From Neisseria subflava (GTDB lineage Bacteria; Pseudomonadota; Gammaproteobacteria; Burkholderiales; Neisseriaceae): a DNA stretch of 64,000 nt. A program made the position numbers and the translations under genes. Under the pieces are notes generated by a model. It saw only the letters and a program-made list of their open reading frames with translations, made no database searches and was not told where the DNA came from. Positions 1-7,980 of the stretch are shown here, in pieces (within the stretch, counting starts at the first letter, position 1; each line of letters starts with the position of its first letter). The stretch is taken from NCBI RefSeq assembly GCF_003044935.1, contig NZ_POXP01000003.1, positions 248,001-312,000 of the forward strand. Reading direction: 5' to 3'.

Positions 1-819
1 TTGTCTGATGTTCGAAATTTGCTGCAAAAGCTGCATGATGATGGTGTGAAAGTGAAATTTGTTGAGTTTTATTGCGGAAAAAATTTGACGGTGCTCAACA
101 TTCGTTTCGTAAATCAACCGTTTGGACAAATATTAAGCGAATTGCGTAATTGGTTTGATAAGATATTGTCGGGTGCTGAAAAGGCATGGCAAATATGGTT
201 GCAGGATCATGCCGAGTCCTTGCCGTTTTACCCTGAGAACGCGCCTGACCTGAACTATACTTTTACTCAGTTTGATGTGGAAATGCCTTACAAACCCGGT
301 GATTTTACGCAGATTAATGCGCAGCTGAACGAAGTGATGGTGGCAAGGGCGGTCAGACTTTTAAACCCTCAAAAAGGGGAGCGGATTGCCGATCTGTTTT
401 GCGGTTTGGGCAATTTTAGTTTGCCGCTGGCGAAAAGTGGCGCATCGGTTGTCGGTATTGAAGGCGCTGATTATTTGGTAGATAGGGCAGGGGAAAATGC
501 CCGCCTGAATCGTTGTGCTGAGAATATGACGTTTTCTGTTGCCGACTTGTTCGATACCGATGAAAAGACTGTTGAGTCATGGGGGCAATTTGACAAGATG
601 CTACTGGATCCGCCGAGAAGTGGGGCTTATGCTGTTGTCAAATCGCTACATAAGCCGTTTTTTCCCAAAAAGATAGTATATGTTTCATGCAATCCATCAA
701 CATTTGCACGAGATGCCGGTGTCTTGGTTGATAAGGGCTATAAGTTTAAGGCGGCGGGAATCATGAATATGTTTGCACAAACCTCGCATGTTGAATCCAT
801 CGGTGTGTTCGAGTTGTAA
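1..819 (+). CDS. rlmD: 23S rRNA (uracil-C5)-methyltransferase RlmD, 3' part
   Basis: This is the C-terminal 272 residues of a TrmA/RlmD-family SAM-dependent uracil-5 methyltransferase, which in the family methylates U1939 of 23S rRNA. Visible are the SAM-binding loop DLFCGLGNFS (about residues 131-140 of this fragment), the LDPPRSG motif (202-208) and the nucleophile motif YVSCNPS with its catalytic cysteine near 230. The frame is open to the first base of the window, so the TTG there is not a real start; the TRAM and iron-sulfur N-terminal part lies outside. RlmD is preferred over TrmA from the DPPR and SCNP contexts. Confidence 0.9.
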   Translation: MSDVRNLLQKLHDDGVKVKFVEFYCGKNLTVLNIRFVNQPFGQILSELRNWFDKILSGAEKAWQIWLQDHAESLPFYPENAPDLNYTFTQFDVEMPYKPGDFTQINAQLNEVMVARAVRLLNPQKGERIADLFCGLGNFSLPLAKSGASVVGIEGADYLVDRAGENARLNRCAENMTFSVADLFDTDEKTVESWGQFDKMLLDPPRSGAYAVVKSLHKPFFPKKIVYVSCNPSTFARDAGVLVDKGYKFKAAGIMNMFAQTSHVESIGVFEL

Positions 820-976
820 ATTGGTATCAAGTCCTTTATGTGAGTAGGGTTTTTAATGTAAAAATGAGTGCATTCATGTTATCATCATTCGTTTGGGGAA
901 TGAATAACGTTGAAGTTGCGTGTAAAGCAACAGATGTTAATAAATGCAGTTTGCAGCACAAGACCGGGAGGTGTTC

Positions 977-2419
977 TTGAACTATCAACTTTTAACTATT
1001 TTTTTGCTGGTGCTTTTTTTGCTGGTGTTGTTTTTTGTTCGTCATAAACAAAGTAACAATTCAGACAAACAAAGCGCACATGCATCAAAAAGCGGCCGTA
1101 CATCTGCTGCTCATACAGCCTCCTCTGAGGATGGAAACGACTGGATTGAGAAGGTCAACCAGACAGTTTCCAATGCGGATAATCAAGACTGGGAATGGGG
1201 TGGAAGTGGCTCAAACGATGCAACAGCTTCTATCTCCGCACAAGAAGTCGATCCGTTGACCGAATATCAGGTTTATAAACAGTTCGGCTATGAGAGTAAG
1301 GCTGCAGAGTCTTTGGCCGGTTATCTCAATACTTTGGAAGACGGTGCTCCGGAAAAGCTGGTTCATGAATTAATTGGTTTGAATCTGCGAGTTGGCAATA
1401 TCGATATGCTGGCGGATACGCTTGAGCGCCATAGTGCTTCCCTTTCTGAAGACAGCGTAGCCGAATACCTGAAAGCCGGTCTGGCTTTGGATTCTACCAA
1501 CCTACGCCTGCGTGTTTTCGCCGAGCATCATCTCGGTTGGAATATGCAGGAAGTGGACCGTCAAATTGGCGAGCAAAGCGGTTTGGAAGTTTCTTCCGAC
1601 GAGCATATTGCCTTTGAGAACGATTCGGCTGAACGCATTGTCGTGCCAGGTATGGGCAAACGTGCGCCTATCGTATTAGGCAAGAAAGACTTTGGCGAAA
1701 TCAGCCCTGAAGAGATGGGCGCGGTTATTGGTTTTGCCAAACCGGAACGTAGTGCAAAAATCCTGAAAGACAAGATCAGCTACGAGACTGCTTTGCATCA
1801 ATACAACAAAGCAATCCAAACTTCTGCGAAGCCTGCTGGTCTCATTATCGATGCCTTGCGTCTGGATTATCAGAATGAAGAAGTAGGGCAGTTTGCCAAG
1901 CATCTGTGGAAGCTTTACCACTCTTTGGGTCAATATGGCCGTCAAGTAAAAGAACGTATGCTTGGCTGGGGTTATAGCCTTGGTTATCACGAAATTTTTG
2001 ATGATTTGGAAAAAGGGCCGTCTGAACAGCAAATTAAAGAGATTGGCTTAAAACGCGGGTATATTCAGCCAAGTTCTTTGCAGATGAAAGCCAAATATCG
2101 TGAGTTGGTTCAAAAAGACTCTTCGGTTATCAGCGCCAGCTCTTCACCTGCTGATGAAGCTCTGAAAGAAGTGGAATCTTTGTTAGCCTACGGTCAGTTG
2201 GATTTGGCCATCGGTACTTTGGAACAGGCTGTTTTGCGGTATCCACAGGAATCGCAGTTGTACATTATCTTGTTTGATTTGTACGAACGCGTTGAAGATT
2301 GGGGACGTTTGGAACAATTTCTGCGCTTGTTGCGCGAGCGTGTTGTCAGCCTGCCTGAAGAGGTTGTCTTGGCAATGAGCCGTCTCTTGCAACGAATGAA
2401 CCAATATTCAAAAAAATAA
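977..2419 (+). CDS. FimV-like membrane-anchored TPR protein
   Basis: Membrane protein of about 480 residues, first gene of a unit with a small GTPase and a Roadblock protein. The start is placed at TTG 977 because GGGAGG at 966-971 sits 5 bases before it and it puts one hydrophobic helix (LLTIFLLVLFLLVLFFV) at the N-terminus; ATG 944 is a longer alternative in the same frame with no clear ribosome site. After a polar linker, a DPLTEYQVYKQFGYESKAAE segment resembles the repeat found in the cytoplasmic part of FimV/HubP pole organisers. The C-terminus (about 390-460) is a TPR-like helical pair. I infer a scaffold at the inner membrane; function is not established. Confidence 0.75.
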   Translation: MNYQLLTIFLLVLFLLVLFFVRHKQSNNSDKQSAHASKSGRTSAAHTASSEDGNDWIEKVNQTVSNADNQDWEWGGSGSNDATASISAQEVDPLTEYQVYKQFGYESKAAESLAGYLNTLEDGAPEKLVHELIGLNLRVGNIDMLADTLERHSASLSEDSVAEYLKAGLALDSTNLRLRVFAEHHLGWNMQEVDRQIGEQSGLEVSSDEHIAFENDSAERIVVPGMGKRAPIVLGKKDFGEISPEEMGAVIGFAKPERSAKILKDKISYETALHQYNKAIQTSAKPAGLIIDALRLDYQNEEVGQFAKHLWKLYHSLGQYGRQVKERMLGWGYSLGYHEIFDDLEKGPSEQQIKEIGLKRGYIQPSSLQMKAKYRELVQKDSSVISASSSPADEALKEVESLLAYGQLDLAIGTLEQAVLRYPQESQLYIILFDLYERVEDWGRLEQFLRLLRERVVSLPEEVVLAMSRLLQRMNQYSKK

Positions 2420-2439
2420 GATAATCGTAGAAAGTACGA

Positions 2440-3546
2440 GTGATGAATAATCATTTACCAAAAATTAAAACCATACGGGTTATGTTACAGGAGATGGGTG
2501 AGCAACAGCAGGCGGTATTCCGTATGGCATTTAAAATGCACAATACGACGAATTACGTCATCGTTTCTCCTGATTCTGATGAAAGACCGGATTTGGTATT
2601 GGTTGATACCGATACTCCGGCAGGTGTAGAAGCTTGGAAAGAGTCGAAGAAAACTTATCCGCAAGTGCCTGTGGCAATGTTTTCTTCTGAATTGCCAACC
2701 GTAACGACTCCTTATTTGGCTAAACCGGTTAAATTCGATACCTTGTTTCCTGTTTTGCGCAGCCTGGCTCAGGGCGGGAATGTTTTTGAGCCGTCTGAAC
2801 AACAAGCGGCTGAAGAGAATAAAAGACAATCCAATTCCGATGGTACAAGAAAAGCAACCATTCGCCGATTTAATCCAAATAAAGGCTTGTTGGGCGCGCT
2901 GAAATTTGCCAGTCAAGGACACCAAGATATTGCTGTCTTGCATGAAGGCAAGCCGATATTAATCGTGTTTCCTAGTATCCAGAGAGTGCTGTTGACAGTC
3001 AGTGCCAATGAGTTGGAGAAATTGTGTAAGAACGATAACTTGGCTGTTGTGTGTAAGGCTGTTCCTGATAATCCTCAATGGAAAGAAAAAGCCAAAGTCA
3101 CCATTATGTCATGCTTGTGGCAAATGGCTATTTGGACTGCATCAGGCCGTCTGATTTATCCGATGACGCCGCAAACTGTCTTTACACTCAAGCGGTGGCC
3201 AAACTTAACCCGTTTGGCGCATGTTCCGGAATCTATGCGTTTGTCGGCATTTCTGACGAAAACATCTGTTAATCTGAACATCCTCTATAAAGTCATGCCT
3301 TTAGAAATGCCTGATATTTTGAATTATTTATCGGCAACATATCTGACAGGCTTTTTAGCGACAGATACAGAGTTTGCAACTGATGCGAACAATACGCCTT
3401 CGTTGAACGAACAGATTGATGTGAATAGCAAAGACGTACCTGAAACAGCGATGAGCAAAGAGGCTCAAAAAATTGCCGGTCCGTCGAAAGAACAACCTCG
3501 CGGCCTGTTGCAACGCCTGATGCGTAAGTTGCTGGGCAAATCGTAA
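2440..3546 (+). CDS. Receiver-like protein in GTPase/Roadblock operon
   Basis: Protein of 368 residues without a family I can name firmly. Residues about 10-110 read like a CheY-type receiver fold: a VLVDTD strand end where the phospho-acceptor would be, and LAKPVK near the conserved lysine-proline. The acidic pair expected near the N-terminus is not evident, so it may be a pseudo-receiver. A charged linker (about 120-145) leads to a second domain (145-315), then a low-complexity tail ending in RLMRKLLGKS. It begins 21 bases after the FimV-like gene and ends 11 bases before the GTPase gene. A role as adaptor of the GTPase module is inference. Confidence 0.7.
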   Translation: MMNNHLPKIKTIRVMLQEMGEQQQAVFRMAFKMHNTTNYVIVSPDSDERPDLVLVDTDTPAGVEAWKESKKTYPQVPVAMFSSELPTVTTPYLAKPVKFDTLFPVLRSLAQGGNVFEPSEQQAAEENKRQSNSDGTRKATIRRFNPNKGLLGALKFASQGHQDIAVLHEGKPILIVFPSIQRVLLTVSANELEKLCKNDNLAVVCKAVPDNPQWKEKAKVTIMSCLWQMAIWTASGRLIYPMTPQTVFTLKRWPNLTRLAHVPESMRLSAFLTKTSVNLNILYKVMPLEMPDILNYLSATYLTGFLATDTEFATDANNTPSLNEQIDVNSKDVPETAMSKEAQKIAGPSKEQPRGLLQRLMRKLLGKS

Positions 3547-3556
3547 AGGACACGTC

Positions 3557-4093
3557 ATGAAAGAAAATAAAATTATCTTTACCGGTCCTGTCGGCGTAGG
3601 TAAAACCACTGCAATTTCAGCTTTATCTGATGAACCGCCGGTTCAAACCGATGCATCCGCATCCGATATGACACTTGTCCGCAAGGGGTACACGACTGTG
3701 GCAATGGACTACGGTGTCATTCATTTGGATGAGGAAACCAAGGTTCACCTTTATGGTACGCCTGGTCAGGAGCGTTTTAATTTCATGTGGGAAATTCTGA
3801 GCCAAGGCAGCATGGGCTTGGTACTTCTTTTAGATAATACAAGAAGTAACCCATTGAAAGACTTGCAATTTTTCTTGGATGCATTCCGGGAGTTGCTGAA
3901 AAAAGCGCCTCTGGTTGTAGGGGTAACGAAGATGGATATCCGATCCTTACCAAGCGTGGATGTTTATCAAAAGTATTTAGCACAGAATAATTTTAATGTA
4001 CCGGTTTTTGAGATTGATGCGCGTCGAGAAGACGATGTAAAACAATTGGTTACTGCCATGTTGTTCTCAATTGACCCCGGATTAGAGGTATAA
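3557..4093 (+). CDS. Small Ras-like GTPase (COG2229/CvnD-MglA type)
   Basis: Single-domain GTPase of 178 residues. The P-loop GPVGVGKT is at residues 10-17, the G3 region GTPGQERF at 67-74 and the base-specificity motif TKMD at 124-127. The G3 motif lacks the usual aspartate of DxxG (Tyr-Gly-Thr-Pro-Gly instead), a trait I associate with the prokaryotic GTPase family that includes conservon protein CvnD and is related to MglA. Such GTPases are usually paired with Roadblock/LC7 proteins acting as GAP or scaffold, and one lies 680 bases downstream. It starts 10 bases after the preceding gene and is 1 base from the next, so translation is probably coupled. Confidence 0.85.
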   Translation: MKENKIIFTGPVGVGKTTAISALSDEPPVQTDASASDMTLVRKGYTTVAMDYGVIHLDEETKVHLYGTPGQERFNFMWEILSQGSMGLVLLLDNTRSNPLKDLQFFLDAFRELLKKAPLVVGVTKMDIRSLPSVDVYQKYLAQNNFNVPVFEIDARREDDVKQLVTAMLFSIDPGLEV

Positions 4094-4094
4094 G

Positions 4095-4736
4095 ATGGAA
4101 GCGACACTCTCTTTACAAGCAAATTTATATCCTAAGATTACACCGGCGGGTGCGTATTATGCTGTTTCAAGTGATACGCCCAGTGCCAGCAGAACTTTAT
4201 TGTATGGTCTGTTGCGTGCAGAGCCGTCTGAAACCATCAGCAGTGAAAAACTTTTGGCGTGGGCAGACACCAGCGATATCAATACCGCTTTAAACCTGTT
4301 GTATCGTCTCCAACGCTTGGAGTTTTTGTACGGTGATGAGGAAATCAGCACAGAGGACATCCATCTGACTGACGAACAATTACCGACATTATTGGAACAG
4401 TTGTCTAATTCTGGCAAAGCTTTGTTGGCTGATGAAAACGGTTTGTATTTTGCCAATGCTAATTTCCATCATGAGGCAGCAGAAGAATTGGGCCTTTTGG
4501 CGAGCGAAGTGGCCAAAATGGAAGACAATCACCGTCTTTTGATTCGCAATAACCTGCATATCAATAATAGCGCATGGGGTATTTGTGATCCTTCAGGCCA
4601 AAGTGAATTGACCTTTTTCCCTCTGTATATTGGCATGACCAAGCTGATTTTGGTAATTGGCGGAATGCCTGACTTAAATAAAGAGGCTTTTGTTACTTTG
4701 GTTAAAGTGCTGTACCACCGATACGGCAGCCGTTGA
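4095..4736 (+). CDS. Uncharacterised protein in GTPase/Roadblock operon
   Basis: Protein of 213 residues with no family recognised. It begins one base after the GTPase stop codon. Residues about 1-95 are helical and could be a winged-helix-like unit. The C-terminal half (about 110-213) runs LLADENGLYFANANF, then a helix, then strand pairs ending LILVIGGMPDL and a helix, an order of elements that resembles a divergent Roadblock/longin fold. It could therefore be a second regulator of the GTPase, comparable in position to CvnC of conservons. This is a reading of pattern only; a structure prediction would decide. Confidence 0.7.
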   Translation: MEATLSLQANLYPKITPAGAYYAVSSDTPSASRTLLYGLLRAEPSETISSEKLLAWADTSDINTALNLLYRLQRLEFLYGDEEISTEDIHLTDEQLPTLLEQLSNSGKALLADENGLYFANANFHHEAAEELGLLASEVAKMEDNHRLLIRNNLHINNSAWGICDPSGQSELTFFPLYIGMTKLILVIGGMPDLNKEAFVTLVKVLYHRYGSR

Positions 4737-4775
4737 TTTTTGCCTGACCGATATTTATTTTAGAATGGAGCGACT

Positions 4776-5135
4776 ATGCAACAACTATTAATCTCTGTAT
4801 TAAGCGATTTGAACAATACCTCTGCTGATATCACTGCTTCTGCAGTTATTTCTACAGACGGCCTGCCGATCGCAACCATGCTGCCTTCCCACCTGAATGC
4901 AGACCGTGTAGGTGCGATGTCAGCAACGCTTTTGGCATTGGGCAATCGTTCCGTACATGAGCTGGCTTGCGGTGAGTTGGATCAGGTAATGGTTAAAGGT
5001 AAAAATGGCTATATTCTGTTGAGTCAAGCAGGTGAAAATGCAGTATTGGCATTGATGGCAAAAGAAAGCGGTAAATTGGGCTTGATTTTGTTGGATGCGA
5101 AACGTGCGGCTAAACAAATTTCTGAAATCTTATAA
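4776..5135 (+). CDS. Roadblock/LC7 domain protein
   Basis: Small protein of 119 residues made of one Roadblock/LC7 domain: an N-terminal helix (QQLLISVLSDLNN), a strand carrying STDGLPIATMLP, a central helix (DRVGAMSATLLALGNRSVHEL) and the closing strands LILLDAKRA. Roadblock proteins such as MglB and CvnB bind Ras-like GTPases and regulate their nucleotide state. The start ATG 4776 has GGAG at 4766-4769. This is the last gene of the five-gene unit; the DNA after it turns AT-rich and reaches a tRNA gene. Confidence 0.88.
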   Translation: MQQLLISVLSDLNNTSADITASAVISTDGLPIATMLPSHLNADRVGAMSATLLALGNRSVHELACGELDQVMVKGKNGYILLSQAGENAVLALMAKESGKLGLILLDAKRAAKQISEIL

Positions 5136-5191
5136 AATTTTTATAAATTAAAAAGATATAAAAATATTTTTGTTTTTATATAGATTGTTGC

Positions 5192-5221
5192 TTGACAGGC
5201 TTCTGATATTTTCTATATAAT
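5192..5221 (+). promoter_or_regulatory. Sigma-70 promoter of tRNA-Asn
   Basis: A perfect -35 TTGACA (5192-5197) and a perfect -10 TATAAT (5216-5221) are separated by 18 bases; the tRNA body begins 12 bases after the -10. Confidence 0.85.
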
Positions 5222-5233
5222 TTCATCTTTAAT

Positions 5234-5309
5234 TCCCCGATAGCTCAGTCGGTAGAGCGACGGACTGTTAATCCGCAGGTCCCTGGTTCGAGCCCAGGTC
5301 GGGGAGCCA
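5234..5309 (+). tRNA. tRNA-Asn (GTT)
   Basis: A 76-base cloverleaf. The acceptor arms TCCCCGA (5234-5240) and TCGGGGA (5299-5305) pair, the anticodon loop reads CTGTTAA giving anticodon GTT, the T-loop GGTTCGAGCC is present, and the discriminator G is followed by an encoded CCA (5307-5309). It has its own promoter and terminator. AT-rich accessory DNA begins directly behind it. Confidence 0.97.
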
Positions 5310-5316
5310 GATTTGA

Positions 5317-5345
5317 AAACCACCATCTTGTATGGTGGTTTTTAT
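5317..5345 (+). terminator. Intrinsic terminator of tRNA-Asn
   Basis: A 10-bp stem (AAACCACCAT at 5317-5326 with ATGGTGGTTT at 5332-5341), loop CTTGT, then a T-rich run. Confidence 0.9.
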
Positions 5346-5393
5346 TTTATCTATTGGTTAATATTTTAAGATATTTTGATGATAATTGATTAA

Positions 5394-5537
5394 ATGATTA
5401 CACTTAATTCATCAGCCTTTATAGGAACAAATCATTAAGGTTACACCACAACCATCCATGTGAAAAGTGGAAAAGAGTTTTGGAAAGCTATAAATCGTAG
5501 CAATCCAAAAGATAAAACAATTTATGAAGTAAAATAA
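5394..5537 (+). pseudogene. Relic reading frame, possible polymorphic-toxin tail
   Basis: An open stretch beginning at ATG 5394 is interrupted by TAA at 5436-5438 and continues for 32 codons to TAA 5535-5537, with a tail containing SGKEFWKAINRSNPKD. It reads like the end of a secreted toxin or nuclease cassette. The stop could have arisen from CAA by one C-to-T change. A small gene follows after 17 bases. No homologue is claimed; the toxin reading rests on the tail's style and the tail-then-small-gene order. Confidence 0.35.
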
Positions 5538-5554
5538 TTTATGAAAGGTTAAAA

Positions 5555-5950
5555 ATGATTTACTCAGCAAAGCTAAAAAAAATGGATGAAACAATTGAGG
5601 AATTTGCATATTTTTCTATAGAAAATAACGATCTATATTGTTTCCTTAATTGTTGTCCAATGGCTATTGAAGTAAATAAAGTTTACAATGTGGAACTTGA
5701 CTATTTCATTATTGATGAATTTATATTGGAAGAGGTTAATACAGATGAATCTGTTATTATTCCTTTTGAAAGAATAGGTGATAGTACACAATATAAGATA
5801 ACAGGTAGGCTAGATGGCAATACATTTACAGCTGGAAATATTTGCTTTGAAGATGATGCTCTTCAATTAGAATATTCTTATTTAGATGGCAGATTAATTA
5901 CTTTAACTGTATGGAGATTAAGTATATCCGTAATTTCTGAAAGAATATAA
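5555..5950 (+). CDS. Orphan 131-aa protein, possible immunity protein
   Basis: Acidic soluble protein of 131 residues with no signal peptide, helix bundle or catalytic motif that I recognise. ATG 5555 follows GAAAGG at 5541-5546. The gene is clearly richer in A and T than its neighbours (codons such as AAT, ATT, TTA dominate) and lacks a DUS inside, suggesting recent acquisition. It lies 17 bases behind a broken frame that may be a toxin tail, the usual place of an immunity gene in Maf or CDI-type cassettes. The immunity role is inference; it may also be a lone conserved hypothetical. Confidence 0.55.
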   Translation: MIYSAKLKKMDETIEEFAYFSIENNDLYCFLNCCPMAIEVNKVYNVELDYFIIDEFILEEVNTDESVIIPFERIGDSTQYKITGRLDGNTFTAGNICFEDDALQLEYSYLDGRLITLTVWRLSISVISERI

Positions 5951-5991
5951 TCGTTATATTTTCTAAGAAAATTATTGTCTATATAAACCGT

Positions 5992-6023
5992 GTCGTCTGA
6001 AAAAATCCCAATTTTCAGACGGC
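5992..6023 (+). terminator. DUS-containing inverted repeat
   Basis: GTCGTCTGAAAA and TTTTCAGACGGC face each other across a short loop. It closes the orphan gene's transcript. The two arms differ by one base and match different DUS dialects. Confidence 0.6.
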
Positions 6024-6025
6024 TT

Positions 6026-6180
6026 GAGACCTTAGTAAAAAAACCTAAGTTTTTACCCAGGCATTTAGGGAATTCCTTATAAGAATCTTCTTTCAGCAAA
6101 CCGAACAAACTATGATCAACAAATACATCGACCGATTCCTTTTGTTAAAGCTGGAGAAAGTGATTGATTGGCAGCTGTAG
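6026..6180 (+). pseudogene. Remnant of IS5-family (IS1106-like) transposase, 5' end
   Basis: In frame from 6082 to TAG 6178-6180 the reading gives FFQQTEQTMINKYIDRF and then LLLKLEKVIDWQL. This is very like the first 35 residues of the IS1106/IS5-type transposase of Neisseria as I remember it (HIDRFPLLKLDQVIDWQP). GAGACCTTAG at 6026 resembles the outer end of that element. Everything downstream of the first ~35 codons is missing, so the element is dead. Recognition is from memory and a nucleotide search against ISfinder would confirm it. Confidence 0.65.
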
Positions 6181-6212
6181 GCTGTTTTTAAAAGAAAATA
6201 TGCTGTCAGACT

Positions 6213-6379
6213 TTGCCTTTCTTTCGTCAAACTGATAAACTGTTTGCCATTATTGTTGACCGAGGCATAAATTTTTCATGAAAGACGCAGAGCAGAGTAG
6301 TTGTTATACCGCTTCTTTCCCTTTATTTATGCCCGAAATTTGGCAGTCTGTCCGTTTTAAGCGGAACGGCTGCCTTTTT
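6213..6379 (+). promoter_or_regulatory. Structured leader with terminator before TerC-type gene
   Basis: A weak promoter (TTGCCT 6213-6218, 17 bases, TAAACT 6236-6241) precedes a folded leader. GGCATAAAT (6264-6272) can pair with ATTTATGCC (6325-6333), enclosing about 50 bases that include GAAAG/CTTTC. Next comes an intrinsic terminator: GGCAGTCTGTCCG (6342-6354) with CGGAACGGCTGCC (6362-6374), then TTTTT (6375-6379). The terminator sits before, not after, the gene, so it looks like an attenuator or riboswitch expression platform. TerC-family genes are frequent partners of the manganese-sensing yybP-ykoY riboswitch; I could not match that consensus with confidence. Confidence 0.55.
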
Positions 6380-6403
6380 GTATTTTAAAGGAACGCAATC
6401 ATT

Positions 6404-7963
6404 ATGGATTTCAGTTGGTTGGCCGAGCCGCATACTTGGATAGGCTTTGCCACGCTTCTGGTGTTGGAAGTTGTTTTAGGTATTGATAACCTTGTTTTCG
6501 TAGCGATTTTGGCAAACAAGGTCAAACCGTCGCAACGGGATAGGGCGCGGATAACGGGCTTGGGTTTGGCTGTCGTTATTCGGATTTTCATGCTGGGCTT
6601 TATGGCGCACATCATGACGCTGACGCGTCCTTTGTTTGAACTGGGTGGCTTGGAGATTTCCGGCAAAGACATGATTATGTTTGCCGGCGGTATTTTCCTG
6701 CTTTATAAAGCGACTACCGAGCTGCACGAACGCCTTGAAGGCCACAATCAATTTGCGGTTGCTGAAGGGCAGAAGAAGCATTCTTCTTTTTGGGGCGTTG
6801 TGGCGCAAATCTTGATTTTGGATGCGGTTTTCTCTATCGATTCTGTTATTACGGCAGTGGCGATGGTGGATCATATTGTGGTGGCAATGGGGGCGGTTGT
6901 TGTGGCGATGACTGTGATGATTTCTGCCAGCAAACCGTTGACTGCCTTTGTGGACAAGCATCCGACCGTTGTGATGTTGTGTCTGGGTTTCTTGTTGATG
7001 ATTGGTTTCAGCCTGATCGCGGAAGCCTTCCATTTCCATATTCCGAAAGGCTATTTGTATGCGGCGATCGGCTTCTCGATTTTGATCGAACTGTTTAATC
7101 AGGTTTCGCAAAAGAATGCCCGCAAAAATGACTACATCAGTACCTCTTGGCGTAAGCGTACCGCTGAAAATGTGTTGGGCATGATGGGTATCCGCGAAAG
7201 CATTTTGGCAAAAGCAGGCGATAACGGCGGTGATGACGAGCATTTTGAAGAAAACGAAAAATCCATGATTCGCAGCGTGCTGACTTTGGCGGAGCGTCCG
7301 ATTATGGGCGTGATGATTCCGCGTCGGGAAATCGAGAAATTGGATATTTCCCAAAGTCGGGAAGAACAAAATGCGCAGTTGAAAAATACGCCGTATAGCC
7401 GTTTGTTGGTTGTTGGTAAGGCAGGTGTAGATGAGCCTTTGGGCTATATCAGTAAAAAAGATTTGCTGAACCAGCTGCTTGAATCGGGTGAAATCAATAT
7501 TCAGACGGCCTTGCGCCAGCCATTAATTTTGCCGGACAGTACGACAGCGTTGAATGCGATTGAATTGTTCCGTCAAAGCAGCGCGGATTATGCCTTGGTG
7601 GTGGATGAATTTGGTGCGGTGTTGGGTATGGTGACCATGAAAGATTTGTTGGAAACCATTGCCGGTGAATTCCCCGAAGAATTCGAGCGTGAGGAAGAAG
7701 AGGCTGCTCCAGCCAGTCAGGATGAAACGCTGTCTGTGGATGGTGCATTGGAGTATGTGGAATTGGCTTCCCAGTTAAATCTGCCTGCTCAAGAGGAAGA
7801 CGCGGACTTTCATACTGTTGCCGGTTTGATTATGGAAGAATTGCAAAGTATTCCTGATGTGGGTGATTTCATCGATTATCATGGCTGGCGTTTTGAAGTG
7901 GTTGAGAAGGACGGACAACGGATTGCCCGTGTAAAAATCAATCGTTTGCCGGAAGAAGAATAA
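6404..7963 (+). CDS. TerC-family membrane protein with CBS pair and CorC domain
   Basis: Inner-membrane protein of 519 residues with the layout of E. coli YegH/YoaE. Residues 1-235 form a seven-helix TerC domain with the two signature acidic motifs EVVLGIDN and DAVFSIDS, proposed in the family to bind metal ions. Two CBS repeats follow (about 290-420; GVMIPRREI starts the first, YALVVDEFGAVLGMVT lies in the second), then a CorC/HlyC transporter-associated domain (about 440-515). TerC proteins export manganese or supply metal to secreted enzymes. AAAGGAA lies about 10 bases before the ATG. It sits behind an attenuator-like leader, which suggests metal-dependent control. Confidence 0.88.
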   Translation: MDFSWLAEPHTWIGFATLLVLEVVLGIDNLVFVAILANKVKPSQRDRARITGLGLAVVIRIFMLGFMAHIMTLTRPLFELGGLEISGKDMIMFAGGIFLLYKATTELHERLEGHNQFAVAEGQKKHSSFWGVVAQILILDAVFSIDSVITAVAMVDHIVVAMGAVVVAMTVMISASKPLTAFVDKHPTVVMLCLGFLLMIGFSLIAEAFHFHIPKGYLYAAIGFSILIELFNQVSQKNARKNDYISTSWRKRTAENVLGMMGIRESILAKAGDNGGDDEHFEENEKSMIRSVLTLAERPIMGVMIPRREIEKLDISQSREEQNAQLKNTPYSRLLVVGKAGVDEPLGYISKKDLLNQLLESGEINIQTALRQPLILPDSTTALNAIELFRQSSADYALVVDEFGAVLGMVTMKDLLETIAGEFPEEFEREEEEAAPASQDETLSVDGALEYVELASQLNLPAQEEDADFHTVAGLIMEELQSIPDVGDFIDYHGWRFEVVEKDGQRIARVKINRLPEEE

Positions 7964-7980
7964 GTAAAAGCTAATATAGT

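Noticed and set aside
6476-7369. Minus-strand frame of 297 codons opposite the TerC gene
   Set aside because: His/Asn/Arg-rich text typical of an antisense shadow; the plus-strand gene is complete and has clear motifs.
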